Positions 23,044 to 35,561 are shown, counted from the first letter of the stretch. The stretch is DNA of 64,000 nucleotides from Canna indica (GCA_034359265.1 CP136898.1:39393501-39457500), one strand, 5' to 3'. The notes: generated by a model not told the origin, from the letters alone. Program-made: numbers and translations.

Positions 23044-25243
23044 ATCCAATGAATGAACAAAAATATACACTACAAGATAAAGTGATTAATTCGGGTGGGT
23101 ACGACTATAATCATGTTCCTTGGGTGCATGTACAACCGCACCCCACTCGGCCTCATCTCAGTCCCAAATTAACAATTTTAAATCAGCCCTCAAATGAAGT
23201 CACCAAGAGGTTTCCCAACACATAGCTAGAAAAAAAATTTCCTGCACTTGTCGAACATTGTCATCTTCATCTTTGCCATCCCCGCTAAACCTTAATTTTT
23301 CAGTGCCAAGGCTACAAAAATCACACGCTAAGCATGTTCATATGTGATACCAACCATCCTCCAAGTTTCAGGTCATTTGGATAATGAATCGATCATGAAC
23401 AATGTGACGAACATGTCAATTCAGAAATTTCTGCAATTACCTACAGTTTCCAAAATTTTCAAGCGATTTTGCTAAACTCAAATCTCTGTCGATCTCTAGC
23501 CGATTTACCTCAAACTTGATTCATTTGCTTGTACACATATCCTCCAAGCCTTCCTCAAAGTTTCATTGTCATAGGGAAACGACTCGCCCTCCACATGCCG
23601 TGTCAAACTCACCACAAAATATAAAAACTGCACAATGCAGAAATGACAGATTCGATATGCCCTCTTGGAAAATTTCTAAACCGTTCAACCCCAGCTCAGA
23701 ATTGATTGAAATTTGGTATCGGGGTTGTACATACAACCTACTATCTGTCCCCAAAAATTTCCACCAATCAGATAACACTTGGTCCCTGAACCATGTCTCA
23801 AAACATGTCAACAACGAATTCTGGACAGATTGCAGACTTCTAGTCTTTATCCTTACAACTATATAACCGTAGGGTCTCCTACCCTTAAACTAGACCAAAA
23901 CACTCAAGCACACCTCTCAAACACATGTCACCTACCAATATACAGGTTTAGCAACAAAATTTGGAAATTAGGCCACACGTGTGGGTGTGGCATTTCACCG
24001 AACACCTAGTGGTAAGTTTAGGCCAAACCTCATTATGTGTCAACTGGCACTATCTAAGGGACTTTGGGCTGTCAAAAGTAAGTTTGGGCCGCCCCCAAGC
24101 ACCCCAACAAAAATCACTTAGCTGAGTGACCAACAACTAGGGTCTACCCTCCGTTTTAGGGTCGCCTTCCACTATAAAAATAAGGTTAGTTTTCTCCTCC
24201 CAAACTTAATAAAAAACATAGTATAGGACCTCATCTTTGAGGGAATTCATCCACAAGGGTAATCTACCACCAAACAGCCCCTAAGGATCCTCAATTTTGC
24301 CTCTAAGAACCGGCCCTTAGGATGTCTAGGGTTGCATAACACCACCCACACATTCACCACTTAAGTCGGTACAATAAAATCTATAAGAATCCACCACAAC
24401 ACCACGAGAATCAAAATTTCGGATTTGCTCCATCCACAAACTTGGGACTGCCCTAACGGTAGGAAAATTTCCAAAGTCGTAGGGCTACTCACAAGCCACC
24501 CGCCTCGTGATAACCAACCACAACATCAGATTTAATGGGTCACTAAAACCAGCAACCTAGTTTCATTTTTTCTTAGCTGAGCTAAACCTGCTCTTGGTCT
24601 GACTTTTCAGTGACCAACTACCCAACTGCTCGTCTACAAGATATCTAGGTTCTACCATGCCATATACATTATGAAAGCGATTTCACAACCAAGGCTACTC
24701 GAGTGGGTGTGGTTTCTATCAAGTAATATGGGTGCATGCGTAGACACACCCAACTCGGCCTCTTCTCGGCTCCAAGCCCTCGGCCACCCATCGGTTCAAC
24801 CCCCAAATCTCCTTCAAGAAACCAGAAACTCTTGGACCCTCAAGTATGGTCCCAAAGCTATCTGATCAGTTTCAGAAATTCCCATAAACCTGGATATTTT
24901 CAGCGCACGAGACACATATATCAAGCTGAAATTTTTCACCATCTCGCACAGAAATTTTTCAGTCACTAGGCACTAAGACATTTCTATGGTTGAACATCAA
25001 AGTCTAGGTCTACCTCACTCAAGGGTAGCTTCATTAACATAGGATTTCAGTATACCCAACAGTGAGAAAATCATAACCTCGACGTACTAGTTATCTAGTG
25101 CTGAAAATTTTGGCATAAGGCTAAAAATTTCAACAACTTGCACCACATTTCAAGAGCTGAAATTAAAACACCATAAAGGGACATCCCTAATGAGATCCTA
25201 CCCTCGACTAGGAACCCATATCCTAATGGCACCAAGCCAAAGA
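23044..25243. other. Degenerate repeat-like region without genes
   Basis: No convincing frame. A block with GGGTGCATG and CCCAACTCGGCCTC occurs twice (about 23125-23155 and 24728-24762), preceded by GAGTGGG-like text, and a weak third form is at 21840. Other text resembles LTR or untranslated sequence of plant retroelements (ATTTTTCA..TCTCG, CTGAAATTTT). The plus-strand frame at 23516-23866 is not supported by any motif. Confidence 0.4.
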
Positions 25244-25579
25244 TATTGGCCTAAGGTTTTCTACCTTGGTTTTAATCTCGGTTTTGATGATAACAAACAT
25301 GGAACTAATGTTTCATTGAGAAATATTTTTCAGGTTCCATATCGGTTAGCGCTCGATGTCCTCGATCAAAAATATCGGATAAATCGAAAAATCGGAAGGA
25401 CATTGGTCGACGCGTTTGGGTTCGTCGCGGAAATCTCTCGAAGTTCGACGTGTGCACCAAAGACGTCTTGGTCAAGTCTAAAGAACACATGGAAAGCCCT
25501 CCAAGTTGATGTATGTAGAAGGCCAAAACCCGAAAATGAAGCGCGCAAGAAGGATGCTGAAAAAATCAAGTTCAACCTA

Positions 25580-25762
25580 GGTTCGGTCGACCGGTCGATC
25601 GACCAAATGTGGTGAAAAATTGGCAGTAGCCAATTCGGTCGACCGGTCGGTCGACCGAAGGTTGCCAGGAAGCGGCAGAAAGCCTTCGGTCGCTTGGTCG
25701 ATCGACCGACGATGGATCGGCAAGCGACCGACGATGGATCGGCAAGCGACCGACGGTCGGTA
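25580..25762. repeat. CG-rich palindromic repeat block in the copia LTR
   Basis: Repeated CGGTCGACCGGTCG and GGTCGATCGACCGA words, many self-complementary. A 22-base unit containing GATGGATCGGCAAGCGACCG is doubled here but single in the 3' LTR (near 49616-49640). High CpG density stands out against AT-rich surroundings. Confidence 0.75.
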
Positions 25763-25810
25763 ACTACCAAAAATCCGCCCGTTGCGAAGAGGGGAGCTCT
25801 CTTTTCTCTT

Positions 25811-25835
25811 CATGGCCTATAAATATAAGGCCATG
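25811..25835 (+). promoter_or_regulatory. LTR promoter: TATA box framed by an 8-bp inverted repeat
   Basis: TATAAATATA lies between CATGGCCT and AGGCCATG, so the TATA box sits in the loop of a perfect 8-base stem. The same arrangement is exactly kept in the 3' LTR at 49694-49718. A start about 30 bases downstream, within the LTR, would define R. Confidence 0.75.
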
Positions 25836-26563
25836 AGAGCCTTCCTCCCCAATCTTGATCATTTCTACTACCTTTGAGGCATCCTTTTGATCAATCATAA
25901 GCCCTTATTGAGCCAATCTTGTGAAAACCCTAGCTTGAGCCAAAAATCTTGATCTTGCCTTCACTCCTTCATTGATTAACCATCAAAGTTATCAAGAGGA
26001 AGCTAGGAATCTTGTTTTAGAGCTAAGTATTTTATTGTTTGATTTATTGCTCCCTTTAGTGATGTATTTTCTTGTTTATTTCTTTGTATTTGAGTTTGTG
26101 AAAGACCTAGAGTGTAGGTCTTGAAATTGGGTGGTAGCCTTGGTGTTTGAGGTTTAAATCCACTGGTGTAAACGTAGTTTACTAGGATTAGTTGAGTTGT
26201 CCCTTAGGTTGAGGTGGGAGAGTGCTATCGGTAGGAAAGCGGGATAGTTCCGAGTGTGGAAGTGCCTTCAGTTTGAGAGCGGAGACTTTTTGGTGTAAAG
26301 TCCTCTTTGTAAAGCTATGTTTGGAAATCCTAAGCGGGGTGCTTAGGTAGTGGAGTAGGCATTGGGGCCGAACCACTATAAATACTTGTGTTATCATTGT
26401 TTTTTTGTGTATCGCAATGCTTATCTTTATTACTCGCTTTCGCATTTAGTCGTTGAATTGTGAATTGCCTAAGTAATCTAAGAAACGTTTAAAATCGAAT
26501 TAGGCAAACAGATTTAGATAACACATTATTCACACCCCCACTAGTGTGGCCATTTCACCAACA

Positions 26564-26666
26564 TTTGGTCTTAGAGCGGGTTGTAGCTTGAGATTTCACC
26601 ATCTCTCCTACACTTTGTTTTGATATGGAAATGGCACTAGAGTCGTTTGTTTCTACACCTCCTAGG
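26564..26666 (+). other. Primer-binding site and gag start of the copia element
   Basis: TTTGGTCTTAGAGCGGG directly follows the LTR and is a degenerate initiator-Met site (TGGTATCAGAGC). A reading frame opens at ATGGAAATGGCACTAGAG (26624), giving MEMALESFVSTPPR, and is cut after 14 codons by the gypsy LTR G at 26667. Confidence 0.7.
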
Positions 26667-28260
26667 TGTCATGCCCCAACTGAGGGTCGCGTGACCGGCC
26701 AGGGCATATGTCATTACCCTGAAGCCTATCACATACACTGAACAATAAAATGCGGAAAATACACACCACAAGAAAACACACAGGTGAAAGAACAACGACG
26801 CAAGCTTTAATTTAATTCAAATAGTTTTGAACAAACTATAAAGAGTTGATGGAAAACAAACCACCTTTTAAGAATGACTCGAGTTAAAAATCAAATACAT
26901 GTTTCAAGATAAACATCACTCAGTGTATGAAAACAACCCTAGACATCACGACTATGACTACCGAACGTTGCTACGAGATTTACGCCCCTGCCTGCCCTCC
27001 AACGCACCATGTCTCCAAGTCGTACCTCAATGGTCCAGCTCTGCAAATAAAAGAAATAAACCGTGAGTCCACAAGGAACTCGATGAGCGGTTCTTCCGAA
27101 CTCCACATATGTCAGCAATTTATAATGTGTAGGGATCTAAACTAGTCATGACATGACAACTGGCCCATTGGCCAACCTGTGTAAATAATATATCTGGCCC
27201 TAGCGGCTCTTCCAGGAGGGGCATCACTCGGCCACTAGAGCTTGCTCAAGAATAAGTGGTTCAGCACTGCTCGGCCTTCACCACAAAATACTAACCGGTC
27301 GCACGACCCATAAAACACACAAAGAAAGTCAGAGGCAATCATCGGGCCCGTTGACTAGGATGGTCATCTAGTCTCAGGAATCCACCGCGTTAGGGATAAC
27401 TAGTCCCACCCAACTCAGGTCTACTGTCAGCGTGACCCACTGGCGGAATCTCAAGATCCTCCGCCACTCGGGTCTAACACCTAGCGGGCCAGCTGGTGCA
27501 ATCTCAAGGGCCCTAATCACCCGTCGAGTCAAGCATTAGTCATTCCGATCGCCCATGCTTCTCAGCCGACCATCACAATCACGATACACAAGCAGTGCAC
27601 TCAATAGTTTTACTTATATGAAACTTCCGAGCATCCACCCGTATCCGGCCCCACTCAGGGCTCTACTAGCTACACACTAGTGCCCGTTGACTATTCTCTA
27701 GGTGTGATTACAACCTATCCACATTTGTGGTCTTTCCAACAATGCAGTCACTAAAATTTTCCTAAGTGTGAAATACATGTCATACGCTTGGAAATGCACC
27801 CAATAACAATACTACACAACATATAATTTATAAATTAATTGTTCCATGTCACCTACTATGCATAGCCACATGATTCAAATGATAAGGAATTTAAATCCTG
27901 CATTAAACAATAATTTCAGCAAGAAAAGAAGTTATCTAACATGGTAAAAGTATAACCAAATTTCAGAATTTAAATAGGGAAGATTTAAGAATGATTATTG
28001 CCCTACAATACTACTAAATACACGCACCAACATAATAGTCTTCCTTAATTAGTGTCTTACCTAAATGTCATATTGATTCTACTTGTCAATTTAGGCGACC
28101 CTCGCCCTATTGTTTTGAGTATTCCTAAATATGATGGCTAGTTTCTGAAGGCCACCATCCCCTCCATCCTTGCTCAGTCGAACCTTGAGCATGGCATGCC
28201 TTGCTCGGCCGAGCCTTCAAGGATAGGAAAGAGGGGAAATGATAACCCCAAACCCTAGTA
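26667..28260 (-). repeat. LTR G, first part (interrupted by CACTA-1)
   Basis: Starts TGTCATGCCCCAACTGAGGG, family of LTR A but more diverged (TGTCATGCC for TGTCACACC). It has the acceptor-like motif near 27042 on the minus strand. Homology to A and C stops exactly at the CACTA-1 end and resumes after 44145. The frame at 26927-27145 has no protein motif. Confidence 0.85.
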
Positions 28261-28930
28261 CACTACAAAAAAATTTGGAATTAGTAACAAACTATTTTTG
28301 CCATAGTAGTGATATATAGTGGCAAAAAGATGATTCAGTGGCAAAAAAGTGCTTGCCATCCGTTTGTCACGTTAGGTCCGCTGCTAAAAGTCATTTTTGG
28401 CTTTCTTGGCGAGATTTAGAGGATTGCCACGAATTACAATTTCTTTAGTGGCAAACAGAAAAGTCAAACTACCTCCACTCTATTGTGGCAAACGGAGCTT
28501 GTTGACGTCACATATCTTTTATGGTAAAAATTCTTTGCCACTTATTAATAAATGTTTGCCATCATTATACTCTTTCTAAAATTCTTTTCGTGGCAAAAAT
28601 ATATGAAATTTGTCGCTAATATCGTGTTACATTTGCCATTATATATCAAATTTGCTATAAAAATTTTTGCTACTACAAGTTTGATCCTTTATCATTAAAG
28701 GTTAAAATGAATTTGCCACTAACACGATTTCTGATTTGAATTATTGCCACAATATCAGTGATGATTTTGCCACTAACACAATTTTAAATTTCGATTATTG
28801 TCACAATATTAGTGATGATTTTGCCACAATATATGATGACTTTGCCACAACTTTGAGAATTTGTAATGAATAAATTTGCCACAAATACAAAATTTAATAA
28901 TTAATCATTCATTAAAATAATAATCCACAT
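28261..28930. repeat. Left subterminal repeats of CACTA-1
   Basis: The motif TTTGCCAC and its reverse GTGGCAAA, with close variants, occur more than fifteen times in this stretch in both orientations (for example 28326-28345, 28480-28500, 28730-28870). In En/Spm such repeats bind TNPA. Confidence 0.85.
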
Positions 28931-29040
28931 GCTAATTACAAAACCCACAACTTAACAGGTATACAACCACCTACAAATCCAACCATCGACAATCCAAAAT
29001 AAGTTTAACATTAATCCAAATACATCAAAAACAACATTGT

Positions 29041-29175
29041 TCACCAACACAAGATACTCTAAGGTATCTAATATCCAACACAAGATATTCTAAGGTATCT
29101 AATATCCAATAAATACACAAGATAGTTCGTACGCCAAAAGGTACACAAGATAATCCGTACGCCAAAAAAAAACAA
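29041..29175. repeat. Short tandem repeats in CACTA-1
   Basis: Two copies of ACACAAGATA(C/T)TCTAAGG with TATCTAATATCC (period 37) are followed by two copies of TACACAAGATA..CGTACGCC. No coding role is seen. Confidence 0.7.
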
Positions 29176-29372
29176 ACACTGCTCGAATAAAAAGAAGTTC
29201 TAGTACGTTCGCTAGGTATGCCTCATTTCTTCTTCTTTTTCTCCTGCAAAAGAAGGGAAGTAAGAACACAAGTCAAAACTATTACATCAAAGAATCAAAC
29301 TAATTTAGAAATGATATCTTAATGCACAAGGAACATCAGTGTACTCTTTTTTTAAAAGAAAAACATCAATCA

Positions 29373-30029
29373 TTACTCATGAATCAAACATACATTGTCT
29401 AATAAAGAAATTACATCATACATTTCCTTATTATCATACAAATAAGGATTTAAGATGTTTAAGGAAATCTTTGCCTCTAAAGAGAGTAAAAAACAAGCTA
29501 AGAGAGCTATTAGCACTATTATGATAACCTCGGTTTTAGCTAAGAGAGCTTCATTGCAAAGAAAAAACTTCATTCCTACCATTAACACCTTGTCAGTGGT
29601 TGCATTGATAATCACAAAACCTGCACCAGTTTTTGAACTTGTCTCAAACCAAGAACCATCGCAGAAGCATATATTTGAATCAATAGGGACAAAAATGTTT
29701 TGCAGCTCAGGAATGCTGGTGTTAGCTTTCATTTGAGGAGAAACTTCCTTATCATAAGAATTAGTTTCAACCAAAATGGCTTAAATATAGAACCTGATAC
29801 CTTTGGCCTTATCATTGAAATAGATTTCATTTCTATGCTTCCAAATATATAAATAGATTTCATTTCTATGCTGAATTTGTCTCATACTGAGAAAGGAGTA
29901 AGCATGCTTAGCCCTTAGATTACCATCATGACTCAAAGTCAAGACCCACTTGTCATTCTGATTCCTAATAGGATTGAGAATTTTATTGATAGATTCATTA
30001 TTTTGTTTCAGATCTCCAGAAGAAATCAT
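29373..30029 (-). pseudogene. LINE remnant: RNase H end of a non-LTR retrotransposon
   Basis: The minus frame 29373-29774 has FCDGSWFETSSKTGAGFVI, the first strands and catalytic Asp of plant LINE-type RNase H (RVT_3), and ALLAKTEV in place of the usual A.AE motif. The upstream frame at 29781-30029 has WVLTLSHDGNLRAKHAYSFL and IWKHRNEIYF, resembling the zf-RVT linker. A 30-base stretch around IYLYIWKHRNEI is duplicated. 5' parts (endonuclease, RT) are absent. Confidence 0.7.
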
Positions 30030-31335
30030 TTGAAAGATTCATTATTTTTTCACATGCATGATTTGAAGCTGATAAAGCCAGAAGTGAATGAGTTGGAATC
30101 ATAATAAAATTATTTTTTCACATGCAGACCTTCAAGGACTTCCTAATAAAATTGATTCTTGCTAGATGTAAACTTGATGTTCCTAGAATCATATAGGAAG
30201 TTTGTGACTGTTAGACCAAGTTCTTAAGATAATAGTTTATTTTACTAAGTAATACTAATTATGATTAAACAGTGAATAGATATTTCCTTTAGTAACCATA
30301 CAATTTAGTTTAGTTGTCTGAATGAAAAAAATAGTACAAGGTACATATAGGCAATGTGAGCCATACAAGTTAGTTTAGCTACCTGAATGGAGATAAAAAC
30401 ACATATATAGGGAGATGTGATAATGTGGTTTCCTGGCATGTATGAGTTGAAAGAAACAATTAAGATATCCTGATTTAAGTACAATCGTGATTCATGAAAA
30501 GTTGATGCAAGATGGCATGCATTGAGAAGATGACCGCTATTGTTAGCTTATTCCACATCAGAATGGAGATTACATTGCTCACTTATTTATGGAGTTAAAG
30601 CAAATTGCATCCATTCATACTCATGCTTTCATGTTTTTTCCTTGAAAAGATACCAGTTAACTAAGCAAAGATATAAACAATTGGTCAAAACCAAACCATA
30701 ATTGGAAAAGATACCTATTCAGCATATGTGACCTTAAACTAAGCATTGAAGTATCAGTTAACTATGATTTACCAGCTAGTACAGTCCACCTTACAACACA
30801 ATTAATACCTATATTTTTGATGAATTCAAAATTATATATTTCCATTTTGATAAATTGATGTAAAACTGTTAACCATAGTGAAAAGTCCAATTTACTATGA
30901 CAGACTTGTCCTAATTAAAGAACATCATGGTTGAAAGACTCAAGCCCATTTGCCTTAAATGATATGTACTCTAGTTTGTACTCTTGAGATCTTTCAGTGG
31001 AGACTAATCATGTAACTCTTGATGCCTTACTATATCTTACAGGTTATATGTGATTTCTTTTTTTTTATAACTTCAAACATGATAATTATGAGCCCAAGTT
31101 ATAGTTCTTATGGTTTTTGATTAAGAAATAGATAATCTTAGATAATCTGAACTATCTGATGATCATTCATAACATGTCATTTGGCTTAGTCACACACTAT
31201 CCATTAGTATTGAATTTATCTACTTCAATTCAATATCAATATGTTTTCTATTTTTCAAAAAAATATCATACAAGCATGCAATTAAAGAGTTGATATGTGA
31301 GTGTTGAGCTGGAACAAATGGAAGAAATTCTTACC
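30030..31335. other. AT-rich spacer in CACTA-1
   Basis: No open frame above about 60 codons with any motif and no clear repeat. It lies downstream of the TNPA-like gene and may contain its 3' end and introns. Confidence 0.5.
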
Positions 31336-33229
31336 TTAGGGGTATTTTGCAGTTTTAATCTGAGCAAACATCTCATCTTGACTTTTTTTCATCTCCTCAA
31401 CTCTACTATTTGCAAGGGCTGCCTCTTTCCGTGCTTCATCGGCTTCCATTTTTCCTTTCTCGGCTTGTTCCTTCAATGCTTGGACCTCTTTTCCCGCTTG
31501 TTCCTTTAATGCCTCAACTTCTTTTTCAGCCGATTCTTTCACCGCAAGTACTTCTTTCTCCGCAAGAAGAAGCTCTTTCTCCAATAGTGTCTTCTCTCGC
31601 CCAGCCAATTCTTTCTCCTTCGCAGCTAATTGTTGGACTCTCAACCCAACAGGCTTAGGTCATGGCCCACGACCATGTATATAATTTTTGGACTGTCCAA
31701 GAACCTCAGCGTATATCTTATCTTCATCAATTTTCTCGTCGGCTTCTTCTAAAGATTCAATTATTGCCTTCGCAGCTTCCTAAAAAGCAAAAAATTAATG
31801 GATTACAACTAAAACCCATTAGAACTAATATTTTACTATATAAGGAGAATTATATATCAACTAAACTTACATAATTTGTCCTAGCTTGCTCATTGACCCA
31901 ATCATTCTTCTTCTTACTCCAGTGAGTTTCATAATACAATTTGGACATGGAAGGCCGCTCCATTGTATATTTATTGGTCTGCCATAAAAATAACAATAAG
32001 GATATATCGCGACAAGCAAAAAATACATTAAGGATAAATTTTTAAGAAAGAAAACAGTATATAATATTTGACTTTTTTTACCAATTTAAATTCTCGACGA
32101 GCAAAACCCATGCTCCCATTTCCATGTGTTGAAGTTTGGCAAGCACGATTGCTTTTGTTGATTTCACTTCGCATCTATGTTGACAAAAAATTAGAAGTAA
32201 AACAACATCAGAAAATTATAAAGTAAACACCTAAGAATAAGTAATATATAAAAAGTAAATATGAAGGAAAGTTATCGATATCGCCTTGAATTCTTCACTA
32301 TTAAATATTTGGTATAGTTGTACCTATTTATCACTATCAATATCTAGAGGGCAATTTTGAAGTGCTGTCTCCATGCTTCCATTTGGCAAGTAGTACATGG
32401 TATGCAACTTATTTTTCGAGTTTCTATAACTGTTAGCCAGCTATTTGTACACCATATTTTTCACCAATTCATCTTCATCATCCATCTTAAATTTATCCTT
32501 GATTGAAAAAAAAATAGTTGTTATAATATAAATAAAAGTGGTACAAATAATATAAATAAAAATGATTGCTCAATTAATGTGTGAATTATAGAAAATAAAA
32601 TGTCCTATTAAGTTATAACCTTTGACGATTTTAATCCTTAAGTATAGTTATCAAAATTTTAACCTCTAAAGACGACACAAGTATGGTTTCTTAAACAAAC
32701 TTAGAGGTAAAGCATGTTGATATTCATACTTGGAGGTTCAAAATGTTGAAAGATGTAACTTAAGGGGACACTACCTTTATAATCTCCCACAATTTCAACT
32801 TTTCTTCTTTTGGAAATTTTTTCCAAGTAGCATATTGTAATGGAGCGAAGTTTCTCACAGTTACACCGCATTCAGTTATCAGATCACATGCATCTTCCCC
32901 ACAAATGCGCATCCTATCTGCAGGGATCACTATATCGAGTGACGAATTATGCTTTCTTTTTCCAGCAAGCTTGATCCCGCGACTCGCTCCCCTCATTTTT
33001 TTTCTGTGCCTTCCTTCTCTCCAACTGTAGAACTTACCTCCATATTAAGGTGATTGGATCCAACAAAATCTTCATTTCCTTTCTCCGACTCGGTTATCAA
33101 CTTACGACGGATAGATGTAGGTCGACTCTCAATTGTTGTTTGGTGTTGACTCCTTCCAACATTTCGAGGACTGCGACGAACAGGTTGTTGCAGTTGTTTT
33201 GCCTTTTTTACTATCCCAAGCGCACACAT
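31336..33229 (-). pseudogene. TNPA-like protein of CACTA-1 (Transposase_24 / Ptta-En-Spm family)
   Basis: Several minus-strand exons. First: RRSPRNVGRSQHQ..., then a conserved block RGASRGIKLAGKR...IPADRM, CGEDACDLITECGVTVR, WKKFPKEEK (32760-33000), then short exons near 32280-32520, 32080-32180 (SNRACQTSTHGNGS), 31870-31990 (WSKKKNDWVNEQAR) and 31662-31780 (LGQSKNYIHGRGP). The last exon (31336-31659) is a Glu/Lys-rich coiled coil. In En/Spm, TNPA binds the subterminal repeats. Damage: a frameshift at an eight-base T run (32996-33003) and a TGA stop at 31660-31662. Confidence 0.75.
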
Positions 33230-33547
33230 CTTCTTATCATTCTATTTCATTTGGTTTTCTCTCACTTTCTCATAGTTTTCAGAATTTGGGGCTGCAAAAT
33301 GAAAACACATATGAATTAGTGACTTGTATACTAAAAAAAATTCATTAAAAAAGAAATATGGTTTAAACAACGATTATTTGAAATCTTGTAATTGCATACC
33401 TGCATTAGTGATTGGTTCTTGCAGAATATTCTTGTCCACTGCCAGTTCTATATTTGACCACTGTCCAGCGTTATCATCAGGTTCCATCCTTTCCAAATTC
33501 TGAATCATTTGTCGGTTTTTATTAAAATCTGGATGGTTCACACTAAG

Positions 33548-33860
33548 TTAATGGTCTACATAAAGCTCAATTGTTTTGTTTGATCTCCTCAAACCAAGCT
33601 GTGCAAACTTCCTAACATCCTCATCACATTTCACATATGTCAGTCCACTAACAAAGGTCTCCCCATCATTTTTGTAGTATACTTTAGAGTCTTTGTGATA
33701 TTTGAGATGTTCCGCCAAAGTTTCAGTTATCCCTCTCATCATAATCAAATCGGGATCTTAATGATGACCACTTGAAACCACCCACATAGTGCTTCGTCAG
33801 TCTATTGACAAACCTTCCGGCGTAGTTAAAAACAATCTTAATCATATCACTCATAGTTGT
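33548..33860 (-). pseudogene. MuDR-N/PB1-like domain exon
   Basis: Upper frame: MSDMIKIVFNYAGRFVN...YVGGFKW (33780-33860). Lower frame (33548-33748): HLKYHKDSKVYYKNDGETF..GL, KCDEDVRKFAQLG and IELYVDH. Together they resemble the PB1-like N-terminal domain better known from MULE transposases (GG..W...YVGG, D.DV..., ..YV.H). A frameshift near 33750 separates the halves. It may be the first exon of the TNPA-like gene or a separate relic. Confidence 0.5.
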
Positions 33861-34662
33861 TGTCACTGTAAAAAACAAAACAAACAGCAACAAAATAAAT
33901 GTCAGTGATTATAAAAAGGATAGGTGATGATCATAAAAAAGAAAGGTGCTGCAGTAAAGCTAATAAACATAGCATAAAGTATATTTTTATGGCAATAAAA
34001 ATATAACAGGGCATAAAGTAGATTCATGGATTTTAAAGAGCTATGTTATGTTGGAAATGCATATTCCTGACAATAGTTTATTTGAACAACAAAATGCATA
34101 TTCCTGACAATAGTTTATTTGCCTAGTATTGTACAAGTGTTGAAATAGGGGAAAACATGCATATTACACTTATATTCATGCCATTAACATGTTTGAACAA
34201 CATTGATGATCAACACAAGGGGAGAGCACAGTATCCAAATCTTAAAATTCATGCCATTAATAAACATCCACTAATCCAGTGCAGACTTATATACTTATAT
34301 GCTAACTATACAACATTGGTTCAATAACTACAAATCTAAAACTAGATAGAGTAATAAGCTATTTGGAAAAATGTTAGTATTTAAGGAACTAAGACGATCT
34401 TCGTTGAATTAGACTATTTAATGATTATGCGTATGTATTAATTTCTAAATACATCTTAATGATATTGCATTCATGATACTAGATTTACATGGATAAGAAT
34501 GTATGTAAGGAAGTATGAACTGTATTTAAGAAACATTCCTGCTAACATTTCTCAACTTGTGTAAGGCAAGGTGAAACACTAGAAGAACAAACTCCAAAAT
34601 ATTAGACAACTTTACTTAATACATCAAAATCCAAAATATTAATTCTACATTAGGAGAACAAA
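33861..34662. other. Spacer between the TNPA-like gene and TNP2
   Basis: No gene seen. A direct repeat AATGCATATTCCTGACAATAG occurs at about 34056 and 34091. A likely 3' end or intron region of the TNP2 gene lies toward the right side. Confidence 0.45.
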
Positions 34663-35379
34663 CTAAAAGAACACATGGTCATCCTCATCGTCTTCATATG
34701 GAATGATCAGTTCGTCCTCTTCACTATCTTCACTTGGGATATCCTTGCAAAAAGCATCATCCTCTTTCAATGGAACATCAAATCTTCGTAACTGCATATC
34801 ATTATCATCAACATCCATTGACATATTGTAATCACTTCCCACCAGTTGTTGGTACGACTCCTTATCCAATTCATCATCTTCTTCATTCGGAAAATCGAAG
34901 TCGTCTATTGGAGTATTTCTAATAACAATTTTCCAAGTATTACCTAACTTTATATCAGGCACATAATAGCATTGTTTGGCTTGATATGCAAGAACATAAG
35001 GCTGTTGTTTATACCATGTTGACTTTGTGTCTACACTTGTAAGTTCATAACTATCTTTGTAAATTCCAGATGTCCCTTTTCTTGACCTGAGGTTCCACCA
35101 ATCACATTTGAAGAGAACCACTGTATTTTCACCTTGATATTCTAATTCAACAATGTCATTCAAAACACCGTAGAAATCAATCTCCTTTCCTTCATGTTCT
35201 CCCGATACAACAACACCACTATTTTGAGTTTTTCTATACTCTTCAATATCTTTCGTATTGAACCTAAACCCATTTATGATGCAACGCTTGTAATATTGAA
35301 CTCGTCGATCCGGACCCCAAGATAAAGCACGAAGTTGTTTATTAACTTCACCAGGACTTTGATGCTCTAAATCCTTCAC
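34663..35379 (-). CDS. DUF4216-containing last exon of the TNP2 gene
   Basis: 238 codons, open. The N-terminal part LRALSWGPDRRVQYYKRCIINGFRFNTKD is the usual start of this region; DUF4216 follows with FYGVLNDIVELEY, VVLFKCDWWN, YVLAYQAKQCYYV and WKIVI. The C-terminus is rich in Asp/Glu. In CACTA elements this region is joined by splicing to the TNP2 transposase upstream. A short exon probably at 35455-35540 (ending FPKWFEMR) has an in-frame stop at 35480-35482. The start codon is therefore not a true gene start. Confidence 0.8.
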   Translation of the reverse strand: MKDLEHQSPGEVNKQLRALSWGPDRRVQYYKRCIINGFRFNTKDIEEYRKTQNSGVVVSGEHEGKEIDFYGVLNDIVELEYQGENTVVLFKCDWWNLRSRKGTSGIYKDSYELTSVDTKSTWYKQQPYVLAYQAKQCYYVPDIKLGNTWKIVIRNTPIDDFDFPNEEDDELDKESYQQLVGSDYNMSMDVDDNDMQLRRFDVPLKEDDAFCKDIPSEDSEEDELIIPYEDDEDDHVFF

Positions 35380-35561
35380 CTAGAAAGTAGATATTTAAAA
35401 ACAATTAATTATATGTAGAGTTCTAGCATATTAACTAAAATATAGTAGTTACCCGCATTTCAAACCACTTTGGAAACATTTACTCGTGTCTCTGATTCAC
35501 TTTAAGTGGATTGGCTGACTTTAACATGTTTTTATGCTCTTTGTGATATAAAATTATAAAA

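Larger units (their letters stand above)
25244..26563 (+). repeat. 5' LTR of a SIRE-like Ty1-copia element (1,320 bp)
   Basis: Matches 49152-50012 over its first 870 bases. The 5' terminus is TATTGGCC where the partner has TGTTGGCC; the 3' terminus is CACCAACA, followed at once by a primer-binding site. It holds a TATA box inside an inverted repeat (25811-25835) and a GGTCGACC-rich block (25580-25760). Frames such as 25190-25615 and 25366-25770 (minus) overlap it and are chance. Confidence 0.88.

Noticed and set aside
25190..25813. Open frames on both strands at the left of the copia LTR
   Set aside because: They lie within the LTR, are not preserved in the 3' LTR copy, and contain only repeat-derived residues.
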